NCBI GenBank assembly: GCA_036346225.1
Contig: JARFIW010000108.1
Coordinates: 4,916,501-4,980,500, forward strand
Source of the DNA: Platerodrilus igneus
Lineage: Eukaryota; Arthropoda; Insecta; Coleoptera; Lycidae
Length of the DNA stretch: 64,000 nt
Reading direction: 5' to 3'
Shown here: positions 10,030 to 20,589 of the stretch, in pieces
Layout of the letters: each line of letters starts with the position of its first letter
Position numbering within the stretch: the stretch's first letter is position 1
Program-made: the position numbers and the translations under genes
The notes under the pieces: model-generated
Seen by the model: only the letters and a program-made list of their open reading frames with translations
Database searches by the model: none
Told to the model about the DNA's origin: nothing

Positions 10030-10032
<3 letters not shown>

Positions 10033-10076
<44 letters not shown>

Positions 10077-10090
10077 ATATATATATAAAT
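10033..10090. repeat. (AT)n microsatellite
   Basis: Alternating AT for about 50 bases directly beside the MITE and the env remnant. Confidence 0.95.
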
Positions 10091-10140
10091 TTGGGGGATA
10101 TGTAACTCCTCCCGACGTAGATGAAAATTAAGAGTTGTAC

Positions 10141-11990
10141 TTAATTTTCAAAACTGTTTGTCCCTAAGGGTTCATTTATTATTTCTTTATTTACCTTTGT
10201 TTCTTGTTTCTTATGACTAAAATTTGTTTCTTTCTTTCTATATCTAAGATACATTTTGTACAATAAATATACAGTTGATAAAATTATTACAATAATCAAT
10301 AAAATTGTCCAAACACTGATATTGTCGTAATGTAATTTTGGCACTTTTAATTCACTTAAGTGTTTTTTATAACTGTCCATTAACTTTACGGCTTAGTTGA
10401 GGTCATCTAGGTCTAGATGTTCTAGTTGCATTGGTTTCTTGATGATTTCGTCGTCTTCGGTTTGTGTAATCTTGAACTGTAGTTCAGGTAAATTTGCGAA
10501 TTTCTTTGTTACTATTATGTCTTAATATAGTCGAATAATTTCCTTTTTTTAATTTTAAATAACAATCTTCTTTTATGGTGATTACTTTACTTCCACTTAA
10601 GGCTAGACTGTTTTCGTCTTGGTTGCAATGGGTGCTTGCTATTACTTCTTGTGGAAATACTGCAATCCACTTGTTGTCTGTGACTTTCTGAATTTTCATA
10701 TTCGTAATTTGTACTGGTTTTGACTCACAATTCTCATAGTGATTAGGGAATCTTAATAATTGCACTTCACAAGGGCTATCTGTTTGAATAGCTGTTGTTG
10801 TTAATGATTGACATAAGTATTGGTTACGTGCTACTTCTTTACATTTTTCATTCATGAAGCCATACCTAAGTTCGTTCAGGGAAAGGAACTTGGTTTTAGG
10901 GATAATAACTTGATACAGGCTAGTAACTTTAATGGGGAAGGCAAATAAAGGATAATAATTGTAGGTGTTGATCTCTAGAATGGGGATTTCTATTAAAAAC
11001 GTAATTTCACGACTCTGCTTAACCCTTTACTATGGCTATTTTTCAAACATAAGTATGTTAGATTCTGTTACTTCAAAGGGTAGTTTACTGTTAGTTATAA
11101 GTAATCTAATTCTTAATAATTCATTTAATAAATCAATCGGTTCTATAATACTAGCATGCAAAGTGTTTAATTTAGCAAATGTTACAACGTTTTCTAATGT
11201 GGCTAAAATTTGTCGAATTACAGTAAGGGTTTATATAATTTGATTAAATATCGTGTTAAATCTTATTACATCTCGCATTCCTAGCATTGTGGTTTGCTTG
11301 TTACTTTCAAAAGTTATTATTCTATTTGTTATACTGTCTTGGTTTTTTACTAGCTTTCTAATGTATCATTAAATTTTGTTATAGTTGATTGAGTTAAAGA
11401 TATCTGATTTCTAACAATGGTTTTTATGTCATTCTGGTGGTTTTCAATTAAGTGTTGTATTGCGTTGTCGTATCGTTCAGCATCTTGGTTGTCTAAATCA
11501 CCTGTGATAGCTTTTACAATATTATGAAGAGTTAATTCTTGGCTGTGTACACGAACTTTTCAATAAAATCCCAAAAAGAGTATTCTTGTGTAAAATATTT
11601 TACACGAAAATACACTCTTTTGAATTTTATTTATAATATTACCTAGTCCGTTAATAATAGTCCTCTTTTTGGTCTCGTGATTTGGTCTGCTGATATTAAT
11701 CTACTAAAGTTGTCGTCTGTGTTCCTTAAGATGTTCTCCACTACACTATTGTAGTTAAGCATTTCTATCGCGTATTCTTGTCCGAATTTGGCTGTATCTA
11801 TTGTTTGTTTCAGTCTGTAGTAATTGTCTCTAATTATATAAAATTCTTGTTTTAATTCAGTTAAATCAAATTTCTGTGCGAAAGTCCAATAGTCTATTGT
11901 GTTTTGCATACTTCCCAATTTTACTGGTAGTAAACCGGAGTTGCTTTTAATATCTTCCACTATTATGTCATTGTTGTCCGTTCTACCTGG
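10141..11990 (-). pseudogene. env: Errantivirus-like envelope gene remnant
   Basis: Three - strand frames in order belong to one broken envelope gene. The 5' part (11960-11643) contains a basic R-x-K-R cleavage-like site followed by Gly-Leu, as in the env of insect errantiviruses and the related baculovirus F protein. The middle (10855-10484) is Cys-rich ectodomain. The 3' part (10380-10141) has a strong hydrophobic membrane segment (about residues 24-45) and a basic cytoplasmic tail. Stops and frameshifts separate the parts and a 70-base palindrome (11562-11631) interrupts the region just after the cleavage-like site. It lies directly downstream of an integrase tail, the normal errantivirus order. 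The gene is dead as it stands. Confidence 0.78.
11562..11631. repeat. 70-base palindrome interrupting the env remnant
   Basis: AATAAAAT..AAAGAGTATTCTTGTGTAAAAT is mirrored by ATTTTACACGAAAATACACTCTTT..ATTTTATT with the centre at 11596/11597. Arms of about 35 bases have no loop. It interrupts conserved env sequence, so it is an insertion or a local inverted duplication. Confidence 0.75.
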
Positions 11991-12140
11991 GTGGAGGTTG
12001 ACGGAAAGGGTGATAACTGTCCATCGGAAATTACAGGGTATCCTAAATTTTTTGTGAATGTATTTTACAATTTTTCCGTTATCTACTAAGGCTATATTTT
12101 TATCTGATATTCTTTTGATTTTAAACGGACCGCGAAAATA
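11990..12140 (-). pseudogene. Retroviral-type integrase C-terminal (GPY/F) tail
   Basis: On the - strand the frame reads RGPFKIKRISDKN followed by GKIVKYIHKKF, resembling the GPY/F module at the end of Ty3/gypsy and errantivirus integrases. It runs into the env remnant downstream, consistent with the end of pol. No RT or integrase core remains upstream, so the element is 5' truncated at about 12140. Confidence 0.6.
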
Positions 12141-12624
12141 GGCAACGATTTATCCGATATTCTCTGTAACCGTTTATTATCTAAAAAATTTTAATTAGAA
12201 CTTGACATTTAGAAAAGACGCAGGTGTTCAATCGTAACGTTTTAAATAACACTTCTACGAGTTGGATGTTCCACGTATTTCAACCCTACTGATATATTTG
12301 TTTGTTAGCAACGCGTCTCACCTTGGTATTATTGGGTTTTTACACGATTTTATGCATATTATATATCAATAATCGTTCAATTAAATTCAATTTAATTAAT
12401 AAATTAATGGCATTGGCTTCTACCATTTAATTTCTTTGCAAACCTACTAAATATTTATCATTATTTGTAAAATTTCATTAATACCTGATATTTAAAAATG
12501 AATTAACTAATATAACTTTCGCACGTAATTTCTGGTTGTTCCTTTATACAGGGTATTTTGAAATTGCTTCCTTTATTTTTATTTTTAATCTTTTAAAACC
12601 ACTATAATATATATATATATATAT
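12141..12624. other. Non-coding AT-rich sequence
   Basis: No gene or repeat recognised. It ends in a short (AT)n run at about 12605-12624 into which the next solo LTR is inserted. Confidence 0.4.
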
Positions 12625-13174
12625 TATTGCGAGCTACTATTAGGCAACCCGTTAAACACACAAGCGTTGTAGGGTCTGCATAGTTTCCAGGATTCTAGAA
12701 TGCTTCTAGCAATCAAACACACAAAACGCCGCCAGCACTTCTAGTAAGTACCAGAGGATGAATCATACTCAGAGTATATATAAGGCCGCTAAGAAATGCA
12801 GGGGTCAGTCTATACTAGAATGTCTAATATAAATTATAACGTTGTAAAGTGATAGTAGTTTGAGCTTTTAGAGGTATACATAAATGTTATATGCTGTGTC
12901 TAATGTACATGCAGCTTGTAGTATACATAAATAAATAGAAGTGTATAAACAAATGGTTGTGTTAGTGTTAATAATGGACCTATAGTAAAGAAGTTAGTTT
13001 AAGAAGAAATTAGTGCTTGTAAATTCATTAGTGTAATAGTGCTTCATTGTTAAGTGGACTGAAAACATCTATAAATAAGGCATATACTGTTAATTAGACT
13101 TGTGAACAGTGAGTAATTAAGACCTTTATTATTACTTGTTTTAAATTAAAGAAACGCGGTAATAGTAGCCCGTT

Positions 13175-13177
<3 letters not shown>
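12625..13177 (+). mobile_element. Solo LTR (553 bp), copy 3, sense orientation
   Basis: Inverted relative to the copies at 2245 and 49554. It starts near TATTGCGAGCTACTATTAGG and ends TAGTAGCCCGTTACA. A promoter-like TATATAAGGCCGC lies near 12775, followed by a short stretch before AATAAA-type signals, giving the sense direction. AT repeats on both sides hide any target duplication. Confidence 0.8.

Positions 13178-13219
<42 letters not shown>
13177..13219. repeat. (TA)n microsatellite
   Basis: About 40 bases of alternating TA between the solo LTR and the mitochondrial insertion. Confidence 0.95.
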
Positions 13220-13223
<4 letters not shown>

Positions 13224-13249
13224 TTTTTATATATAATTGGATTTTTTAT

Positions 13250-13928
13250 ACAAAGATTTGTAGTAGATAAAATTATGCATTTAATAGTTTTTAATTTGGA
13301 TATCTAAGAAGTTCTAATAAAGCTTGTGCCAGCAATTGCGGTTATACGATCAGGACAATTAAAACTTTTTAGTTATTGAAAAATAAAAGATTGGTAATAA
13401 ATTAATAATAATTTTGAGAGGTGGAATATTAATAATTATTTTATTTATGTGTATGTTTATGGTTTCAGCGAGATTTTTTTTAGACTAGGATTAGATACCC
13501 TATTATTGAAATGTAATTTTTATTCTTATTATAGATTATATTTAATCAAAAGTAAAAGAAGTATGGCGGCATTTTAATCTATTCAGAGGAACCTGTTTCG
13601 TGATTGATAGTACACGATTATTTTTACTTTTTTATTAGACTTGTATATCGTTGTTTGTAAGTATTTTAGTTGAATTTTAATGTTTTATTTATATTTTATA
13701 TTTAATGTCAGATCAAGACGCAGTTTGTAAAGAAGCGTGAAATGGGTTACAAATCTCTTAGGATTGGTTTTGGTGTTTAATAATGTCAATTAAATTGGAT
13801 TTGAGCGTAAATTGGATTATTTATTATTTTTTTGATTGAGTTTTAAAATGTGTACATATTGCCCGTCGCTTTCGTTATTTGAAATAAGTCGTAACAAAGT
13901 AGATGTACCGGAAGGAGTATCTAGAAAA
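13250..13928 (+). rRNA. rrnS: Nuclear copy of mitochondrial 12S rRNA, 5' truncated
   Basis: Hallmarks of small-subunit mitochondrial rRNA appear in order: GTGCCAGCAATTGCGGTTAT (about 13326), GATTAGATACCCTATTAT (about 13490), and near the 3' end ATTGCCCGTCGCTTTCG, AAGTCGTAACAAAGTAGATG and GAAGGAGTATCTAG. The 530 block sits only about 80 bases from the junction, so the first couple of hundred bases are missing. No obvious inactivating damage in the core. As part of a nuclear insertion it is not expected to function. Confidence 0.92.
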
Positions 13929-13992
13929 CAAGTAGTATCTTAAGATAAAGTATTTTATTTACATTAAAAAGTTCATTTTGAAATGTTATTTG
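13929..13992 (+). tRNA. trnV: Nuclear copy of mitochondrial tRNA-Val (anticodon TAC)
   Basis: A 64-base cloverleaf: acceptor CAAGTAG pairs with TTATTTG (two G-T pairs), the anticodon stem TTTTA/TAAAA encloses the loop TTTACAT with TAC, and the T arm CATTT/AAATG has a two-base loop typical of insect mitochondria. Its place between 12S and 16S is the standard insect order. The structure is intact, which argues for a recent transfer. Confidence 0.85.
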
Positions 13993-15228
13993 AATTGTAT
14001 TTAATTATTTTAATTGTTGTTTTAAAATTAGTTTTTTATTTATTATTTATTTTGTAAAGTTTTAGTTTATTATAAATTATTAGTAGTGTAAATGAATTTT
14101 TAAAGGAAAAATTTCATTGTGAAAGAAGTTTTTATTTAACGTACCTTTTGTATCAGGGTTTATTGAATATTTGATTTATAAAAATTAGAATTAAAAAGAT
14201 TTAATTTGTTATTTATTTTTTTGTTAAATTAGAATTTATAATAACTAATTGGAAATTAAATGTTATTCCTGTTTTAATATATCTGGTTTTTAAAGAAAAA
14301 AATTTAATTTTATTGTTTGAATTGATTTTAAATAATTATTTATTTGAAATTTTTAAGCATTATATATGTAATGGGATAATCTTTTATATAGATAAATTAA
14401 AAATTTTAGTTTTTGTAATTTTTGTATAACTAATATTGTTAATCTTTAGAATAAATCTATATTTTCGATTATTTATTAATATTATTTTTATTGTTTTAAT
14501 TTTTTTATTTAAATTAAGTTTAAAATTATATTAATTTTGTAAAGATGATAGAATTAGTAAATTTTATTTTAGATGTGTTATATTTGTAAGCTCAAAATAA
14601 GGAATTCGGCAATAAATTTTCCGCTTGTTTAATAAAAACATGTCTTTTTGATTTTGATTTAAAGTTTAATCTGCTCAATAATTAATTAAATTACCGCAGT
14701 ATTTTAACTGTGCTAAGGTAGCATAATCATTAGTTTCTTTATTGGGAACTGGAATGAATGATTGGACGAGATATTTCTGTCTCTTTTTGAATTGATTTTT
14801 AATTTTATTTTTAAGTTAAAAAGCTTAAATGATTTTAAAAGACGAGAAGACCTTATAGAATTTTACATTATATTGTTTTTAGTAATTAATGAGCGTGTTG
14901 ATTTGGAGTGACTTGAAGATTTAACTAATTCTTTAAATTTTTTATTGATGATTATTAATTTGAAATTTTAATGATTTTAAGAATAAAATAAATTACCTTA
15001 GGAATAACAGCGTAATTTTCCTTTTAAGTTCTTATTTTAAGGGAGGTTTGCGACCTCGATGTTGGATTAAAGTTAATTTTTGGCGCAGTAGCTTAAAAAT
15101 TAGGTCTGTTCGACCTTTGAAACTTTACATGATCCGAGTTTAAACCGGTGTGAGCCAGGTTGGATTCTATCTTTAAAAATTTAATGTATTTTAGTACGAG
15201 AGGACCAAATATGTATTAAATATTAATT
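13993..15228 (+). rRNA. rrnL: Nuclear copy of mitochondrial 16S rRNA
   Basis: About 1236 bases between trnV and trnL1, close to normal insect length. Conserved large-subunit blocks are present: AAGGTAGCATAATCATTAG (about 14715), GACGAGAAGACCTTATAGAA (about 14840), TTACCTTAGGAATAACAGCG (about 14993), GGTTTGCGACCTCGATG (about 15044), and GTACGAGAGGACCAAAT near the end. It appears full length and undamaged. Confidence 0.93.
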
Positions 15229-15291
15229 ATTATTTTGGCAGATTAGTGTAGTTGATTTAGAATCATTTTAAGTAAGATTTATACAAATAAT
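15229..15291 (+). tRNA. trnL1: Nuclear copy of mitochondrial tRNA-Leu (anticodon TAG)
   Basis: Acceptor ATTATTT (15229-15235) pairs perfectly with AAATAAT (15285-15291); TGGCAGATTAGTG forms the D arm and TTTAGAA the anticodon loop with TAG. It directly follows 16S as in insect mitochondria. In mitochondria nad1 follows at once; here foreign DNA starts about 11 bases later. Confidence 0.88.
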
Positions 15292-15353
15292 ACTTGATTA
15301 TTGGGGCGATAGACACCTCCAGGCACATGGCGTCGGCGAGCTTAAAAGCGTGT

Positions 15354-15600
15354 CATCATCATTTCATCATTTTGTTTTCGACCTTACTTAAGGTCGGTTT
15401 GACGCAGCTCTAACTTCTTTTCTATTCTGTGCTAATCTAAAAAGCTCTACCCTTCACAACCTAAATTTCTAATAATTTTACTAATATAGTTTGGTCTAGG
15501 TCTTCCTATATCCTTCTATCTTTTTCCTATCCACCTGGCTCTACATAGATATTAGCAACCTGATGTTTGTTAGAGAACTCTAACATGGTTACATAATTAC
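15354..15600 (-). repeat. Second LINE 3' end, older copy
   Basis: 15375-15520 repeats the 3' part of the LINE found at 15765-15910 (TTACTTAAGGTCGGTTTGACGCAGCTCT against TTACTTAAAGTCGGTTTGACG), with more changes. On the - strand it ends in ATGATGAAATGATGATG at 15354-15372, a short-repeat tail of the kind seen at RTE-type 3' ends. 15600-15755 between the two copies is unrecognised. Confidence 0.65.
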
Positions 15601-15780
15601 CATTTATAAGGAAATGAAATATAACCTGGTTATCCGCTTCAAAAATGAAAAGTGTTAAATAATATGTTATGGTAAGACTTAAGCAACGAATCGCTGCCAA
15701 CATGCCAGACCGCTAACTAATTGTAAGTTATGTCATGGTGACATTTAGTTACCTGATTTTTATTTTGTTTTCGAACTTAC

Positions 15781-17110
15781 TTAAAGTCGGTTTGACGCAG
15801 CTCTAAATTCTTTTCTATTCTGAGCTAGTCTAAAAAGGTCTGCATACCCTTCACAACCTAGATCTCTAATAATTTGACTAATATAGCTTTGTCTAGGCCT
15901 TCCTACTCTATTTTTATTTGGTAGTCTATAATCTAAGACTTTACTAAATAGTCCCTCATGTCTTAACTGGTGCCCTATCATTCTATCTCTCCTGACCTTC
16001 AATTGTTTCCACATACAGGGTTCCTCACCTATCCTTCTATAAACTTCCTCGTTTGTTACTCTATCTGTCCAACTAATCTTTAACATTCTCCTATAACACC
16101 AAGCTTCAAAAGCTTCTATCTTTTTCTTATCTACTTCTTTAATTGTCCAAGTCTCACTACCATATAGTAGAACGCTCCATACGTACGACTTTAAGAAACT
16201 TTTTCTATTGTCTAAACTAATACTATTAGCTATTAGTAAGTTTTTCTTTCTTAAAAACATTTTTCTAGCTTGAGCTATTCTAGCTACTATATCCCTTCTG
16301 CTACGTCCATCCTTTGTAATTATACTACCTAAATAGCAAAATTCATCTACCTCCTCTAACTCGGTATTACCTATTTTTAATTTTGGTTTAGAACTAGGCT
16401 GTAACTCACTTGTCATTATCTTTGTCTTTACTGAGTTAATTCTCATACTATAGTTACTCCGTAGTATCTCATCTAAAATATTTAAAAACTCTCCTAACTC
16501 TTTTCTAGACTCGGCTATAATGGCTATATCATCTGCAAAACGTAACATGTCTACTTTCTGTCCCTGTACACTAATACCTATCTCTTTCTCTCTCTAGCTA
16601 AGTTTAAAGCTTCCTCAATATAAACATTAAAAATCAAGGGAGACAGTATACAACCCTGTCTAACACCATTTCTAATCTTAGCTTCCTTTTCTATTTCATC
16701 CAATCTAATTACTACGCTTTGGTTTTTATATAGACTGTAAATAATTTTTCTATCCCTATGAGAGATTCCTATTTTTTGCAAAACCCTGAACATAACAATC
16801 CAATTAACCCTATCAAATGCTTTTTCTAAATCTACAAACGCAAAATGAGTCTTTTATTTTTTGTAACCTTTTTCGATAATTACCCTAATCATTAGTATCG
16901 GTTCTCTAGTCCTCTGTCTTTACGAAAACCAAATTGGTCTTCGCCTAAATAATTCTCAGTCAAAGCTTCTACTCTATTTTTAATTATTGTTGTTAGTATT
17001 TTGGAAGCATGAGAAGTTAAACTAACCGTTCTAAAATTCTCACACCTATCAGCTCCTGACTTTTTTGGGATTGGGATAATAATATTTTTTTCGAAATCTA
17101 TTTTAATGAT
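15781..17110 (-). pseudogene. LINE reverse transcriptase, 5' truncated and frameshifted (RTE-like)
   Basis: On the - strand, decayed early RT motifs (about 17100-16900, including DQFGFRKDR) are followed by GVRQGCILSPLIFNVY (frame 16793-16578), then FADDIAIIAES with the catalytic FADD (frame 16548-15781). The C-terminal part has FCYLGSIITKDG, LLYGSETWTIKEVDKKK and WCYRRMLKISWTDRVTNEEV, typical of the endonuclease-RT LINEs widespread in insects. A frameshift lies near 16560 and more breaks upstream. The endonuclease domain is gone. The clade call (RTE) rests on the C-terminal motifs and the short-repeat tail. Confidence 0.85.
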
Positions 17111-17241
17111 TCAATATAATGTAACATATAATAGCAACATATATTAATTAAATTTAGCAATCCAATATAATAAGTAACACGCTTTTAAGCTCGCCGACGC
17201 CATGTGCCCGGAAGTGTCTCTCGCCCCGTTGCACATACATA

Positions 17242-18984
17242 CAGTGCGTCCCAAAAGTAACGGATATATTCGATTAAATGATTATTGACAATTTCTGAGT
17301 AAAAAGCTCTGACACGTCGATTTTTATTTTTAAATTGTCATTTAATTATGTAATTTTTAACACCCCACTTTTCATCCCCTAAGCGCTAGCATCCCCTACT
17401 TAAAAATTTTAAATAGCAATGTACCCCTTGTGATACCTCAATTAATAGCATTTTTCATGCAGAAATAGAATTTTACAAAAAATTCTAAATCGGTTAATAA
17501 ATAACTGTTTTATTCAATAAAAACTTATTCACTTAAAGTGACAATTTTCGGGTATGCCCTGGCAAACAAAGTGTTTGTAAAGTGTCAAATAAGTTTAGTG
17601 AAAGTACGTTAGTTAAGTGCGTGTTGCTTGTTTAATAATAAGTCAGCAAAAATGAGACTTAACGAAGCCTAAAGGATTGTAATTTTAATGATGATTGGCT
17701 TTGGAGATAGAATTCGAACGCACAAAGAAGTTCAAATTTTATTCAATGAAATTCATCGCAACCTCCCCCCCTATCTCGCAATCAACGATAAGCTGAATTG
17801 AAAATAAATTTCGGAATATAGGACACGTACGAGATAAATCTAAAGATGGACGTCCATCAGCTTTAGGTAAAGAATCAGAATTGGATGTCTTGCTATTTGT
17901 GCAGGAAAAAGGAAAATCCACATTCAAGCGTTGAGCGAGTCGCTTCACAGTTAAATGCATCAAAGAGTGCAGTTCATAGATTTCTCCGTAAGCAAAAGTT
18001 TCACCCTTACAAAGTGCAATTAGTGCAAGAGTTATCAGATGATGATTTTGATAGGCGAGCGCAATTTTGTGAGACAATGATGGAACTTTGCAATGAAAAT
18101 CTTGGATTGGAAGGAAATATTATGTTTTCTGATGAGGCAACATTTTATTTAAATCGTACCGTTAATAAGCAGAATTGCCGTTATTGGGCTGATGAAAATC
18201 CGCACTGGATGATGGCAGCAAACACACAATTTCCACAAAAGATTAATGTTTGAGCGGGGATAATGGGTAATAAAGTTATTGGACCGTACTTTTTTGAGAG
18301 AACACTCAATGGGGAACAATATCTAAATTTTCTCCAATTTGAATTAATTCCGGCTTTAGCGGTACTACATCCGAATGCAGAAGATCCTGATTCACCTGAT
18401 CCCAGTATTTGGCTACAGCAAGATGGTGCACCTCCCTACTATGCACGTCCAGTACGGCAATATCTCGACCAAGTATTTCCTATGAGGTGGATTGGTAGAC
18501 GAGGACAAATTGAATGGCCCGCAAGGTCTCCCGACTTAACCCTTTTGGATTATTTTCTCTGGGGCAATTTAAAATCTAAAGTGTAGTAAACAAAGTTCAA
18601 CAAGTGTTCGTCTCTAAATTAGGACACTGCCTAACCGCTAACGGGCAGCAGTTTGAACATTTAATTGAAATTGGGTTTGTTTTTTGCTTTTTATTTAAGT
18701 ATTGTTTATTGAATAAAACAGTTATTTATTAACCGATTTAGAACTTTTTGTAAAATTTGATTTCTGCATGAAAAATGCTATTAATTGAGGTATCACAAGG
18801 GGTACATTGCTATTTAAAATTTTTAAGTAGGGGATGCTAGCGCTTAGGGGTTGAAGGGTGGTGGGTTAAAAATGACATAATTAAATAACAATTTAAAAAT
18901 AAAAATCGATGTGTCAGAGCTTTTTACTCAGAAATTGTCGATAATCATTTACTCGAATATATCCGTTACCTTTGAGAAGCACTG
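17242..18984 (+). mobile_element. Tc1/mariner transposon, 1743 bp, long terminal inverted repeats
   Basis: Starts CAGTGCGTCCCAAAAGTAAC, ends with the complement of CAGTGCTTCTCAAAGGTAAC, flanked by TA (17240-17241 and 18985-18986). The inverted repeats extend about 280 bases on each side (left to about 17515, right from about 18700), unusually long for mariners. Inside is one broken transposase gene. It inserted about 15 bases beyond the inverted-end block. Confidence 0.93.
17652..18584 (+). pseudogene. mariner transposase (DD41D spacing), two stops and a frameshift
   Basis: From ATG 17652 the frame soon meets TAA (17670) and then shifts. The main frame 17885-18253 carries a helix-turn-helix region (SVERVASQLNASKSAVHRFL) and FSDEATFYLNR with the first catalytic Asp. 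A TGA at 18251 stands where Trp is expected in V-W-A-G. The frame then continues 18263-18584 with WLQQDGAPPYYA (second Asp) and IEWPARSPDLTLLDYFLWG (third Asp). I count 41 residues between the second and third Asp, consistent with the DD41D (rosa-like) group. A handful of changes separate it from an open frame. Confidence 0.88.
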
Positions 18985-19010
18985 TATATGATAACTGAAG
19001 CGCAGGGGTG

Positions 19011-19745
19011 CGCATCATAGAATATGTCACAATTATATTGGATTATTATCTTTTTATTAGATGCTTATTTATTTGTGTGTTATTTTTATTGGTTGGAGTT
19101 GCTTTCTTTACTTTAATAGAGCGTAAAGTTCTTGGATATATTCAGTTGCGTAAAGGACCAAATAAGGTAGGATTTTTAGGGTTAGTTCAACCTTTTAGAG
19201 ATGCTATTAAGTTATTTACTAAGGAGATGGTTTTTCCTCTTATATCTAATTTTGTTGTTTTTATTATTTGTCCGATGTTAATGTTTTTTATGTCTTTAAT
19301 TATATGGGTGAGTATTCCTGTTTTTTCTATGTTTATTCATTTTTCTTTAGGGTTGTTGTTTTTTTTAAGTTGTTCTAGAGTGGGGGTTTATTTCGTTATG
19401 ATGGCCGGGTGATCGTCGAACTCTAATTATTTGATATTAGGGTCTCTTCGAAGAGTTGCTCAAGTAATTTATTATGAAGTAAGAATATATTTAATTTTAT
19501 TGTCTTTTTTGTTTTTAGTTTGTAGATTTAATATATATTATTTTGTTTTATATCAAAATTATTTGTGGTTTTTAATCTTAGGGTTTCCTTTGGGAATAGT
19601 TATGATTGTTTCTTTATTAGCTGAAACTAACCGAAGGTCCTTTGATTTTGCAGAGGGGGAGTCTGAATTAGTTTCTGGATTTAATGTTGAATATAGAGGT
19701 GGAGTGTTTGCGTTAATTTTCATGGCTGAATATTCAATAATCTCT
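19011..19745 (+). pseudogene. nad1: Nuclear copy of mitochondrial nad1, 3' truncated, open in mitochondrial code
   Basis: The frame encodes NADH dehydrogenase subunit 1: [20 protein letters not shown] near the start, then [32 protein letters not shown] and [10 protein letters not shown]. The only stop under the nuclear code is TGA at 19410, in MMAG-TGA-SSN where Trp is expected, and AGA occurs at Ser positions. So the frame is intact under the invertebrate mitochondrial code, as expected for a recent nuclear insertion. Homology ends at about 19745 and the last fifth is missing. Exact start near 19011-19026. Confidence 0.92.
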
Positions 19746-19928
19746 GAAAATTTAGGTATTCGAGAAGAGGCGCAGCTGAGCTAGCCAGGGAAGTCGAAGG
19801 AATTTGAAAGAGAAATAAAAGGGTAAGAAATTTATAAAATTTTTATTTTTTTATTCGGCAACTTTTACGACGGCCCAGTAAAAGATCGATGTTCCAGCTT
19901 CGTTCCCGAATTTTTATAGGTTCCACGG

Positions 19929-19974
<46 letters not shown>

Positions 19975-19976
19975 TA
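19746..19976. other. Junction sequence and (AT)n microsatellite
   Basis: 19785-19928 has no recognisable feature. 19930-19972 is an (AT)n run, so AT repeats lie on both outer sides of the mitochondrial insertion (compare 13177-13219). Confidence 0.6.
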
Positions 19977-20179
19977 TTGAAAAGAAAGAAAAGAATTACT
20001 TTAAATTATATTTTTGGTTCAAAGCAACATGTCTTTTATTTATGAGTATTTAAAGTTAATGACATTACAATATGCAAACATAATTTTTAGGTAATGAAAC
20101 GTGAGGGATACTCAAGCAGAGTAATGTTACAGAAGTGATGTAAGTGGCTTAATTATGATATTCATTAATAGGTACAACA
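19977..20179. repeat. Duplicated flank shared with 61113-61300
   Basis: GAATTACTTTAAATTATATT to TAGGTACAACA matches 61113-61300 in order and orientation with scattered differences. In both places an (AT)n run precedes it and a - strand zinc-finger locus follows. So the zinc-finger locus was duplicated together with its 3' flank. The other copy has an LTR-like insertion exactly after TACAACA. Confidence 0.85.
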
Positions 20180-20210
20180 CTTTTAGTATGGTAGTTCTAT
20201 GATGATTAAT

Positions 20211-20567
20211 TTATAGATACTGTTGTTTTTTTTGGTTGTAAAACGCAAACTGTGTCTTTGGATTAAATTGCATTGTGTGACTTTCTTTCAGGATCATCGC
20301 AACAGGAGTAGAAGTAGATACATCTGAGAGGTTTCCAGAGGTATTATTTTGTATAACTTGTATGTTTTTGATAGTCACTATAGCATGTGAGTTTCTGCAT
20401 CCTCTCATAGGACACTTTCGTTTTAGCCCATATATATGCGGTGACTTCTTGTGTATAGTTGAGTTCATCTTGCATCCACGACCAATCTCATTGCTCACCC
20501 TTGGGATAATTCCCAGACTAAGCCGTGAATATTGTGAAGTTCGTGAGTCTATAAGAAGCGATAACAT
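20211..20567 (-). CDS. Hypothetical 118-codon open frame, unrecognised
   Basis: Starts MLSLLIDSRTS. It includes KRKCPMRGCRNSH, a Cys/His cluster, but no known domain. The sequence is replaced by an insertion in the duplicate locus at 61301-63055, so there is no comparison to test conservation. It may be chance or a relic; I assign no function. Confidence 0.2.
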   Translation of the reverse strand: MLSLLIDSRTSQYSRLSLGIIPRVSNEIGRGCKMNSTIHKKSPHIYGLKRKCPMRGCRNSHAIVTIKNIQVIQNNTSGNLSDVSTSTPVAMILKESHTMQFNPKTQFAFYNQKKQQYL

Positions 20568-20589
20568 TAATAAAAAATCGCCCCACTGA

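Larger units (their letters stand above)
15303..17227. mobile_element. Block with 51-bp inverted ends enclosing LINE sequence
   Basis: GGGGCGATAGACACCTCCAG (15303) continues as a 51-base arm whose complement ends at 17227 (..AGTGTCTCTCGCCCC); both arms include GGCGTCGGCGAGCTTAAAAG. The interior carries a broken LINE RT and two LINE 3' ends. It splits the mitochondrial insertion between trnL1 and nad1. No DNA-transposase gene is visible, so this is probably a TIR element that was hit by a LINE, or an element that captured one. Confidence 0.7.

Noticed and set aside
17739..18077. 112-codon - strand frame
   Set aside because: Antisense of the mariner transposase.
13250..19745. Possibility that this part is a true mitochondrial contig
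   Set aside because: It is flanked by nuclear transposons, truncated in rrnS and nad1, and split by LINE and mariner sequence.
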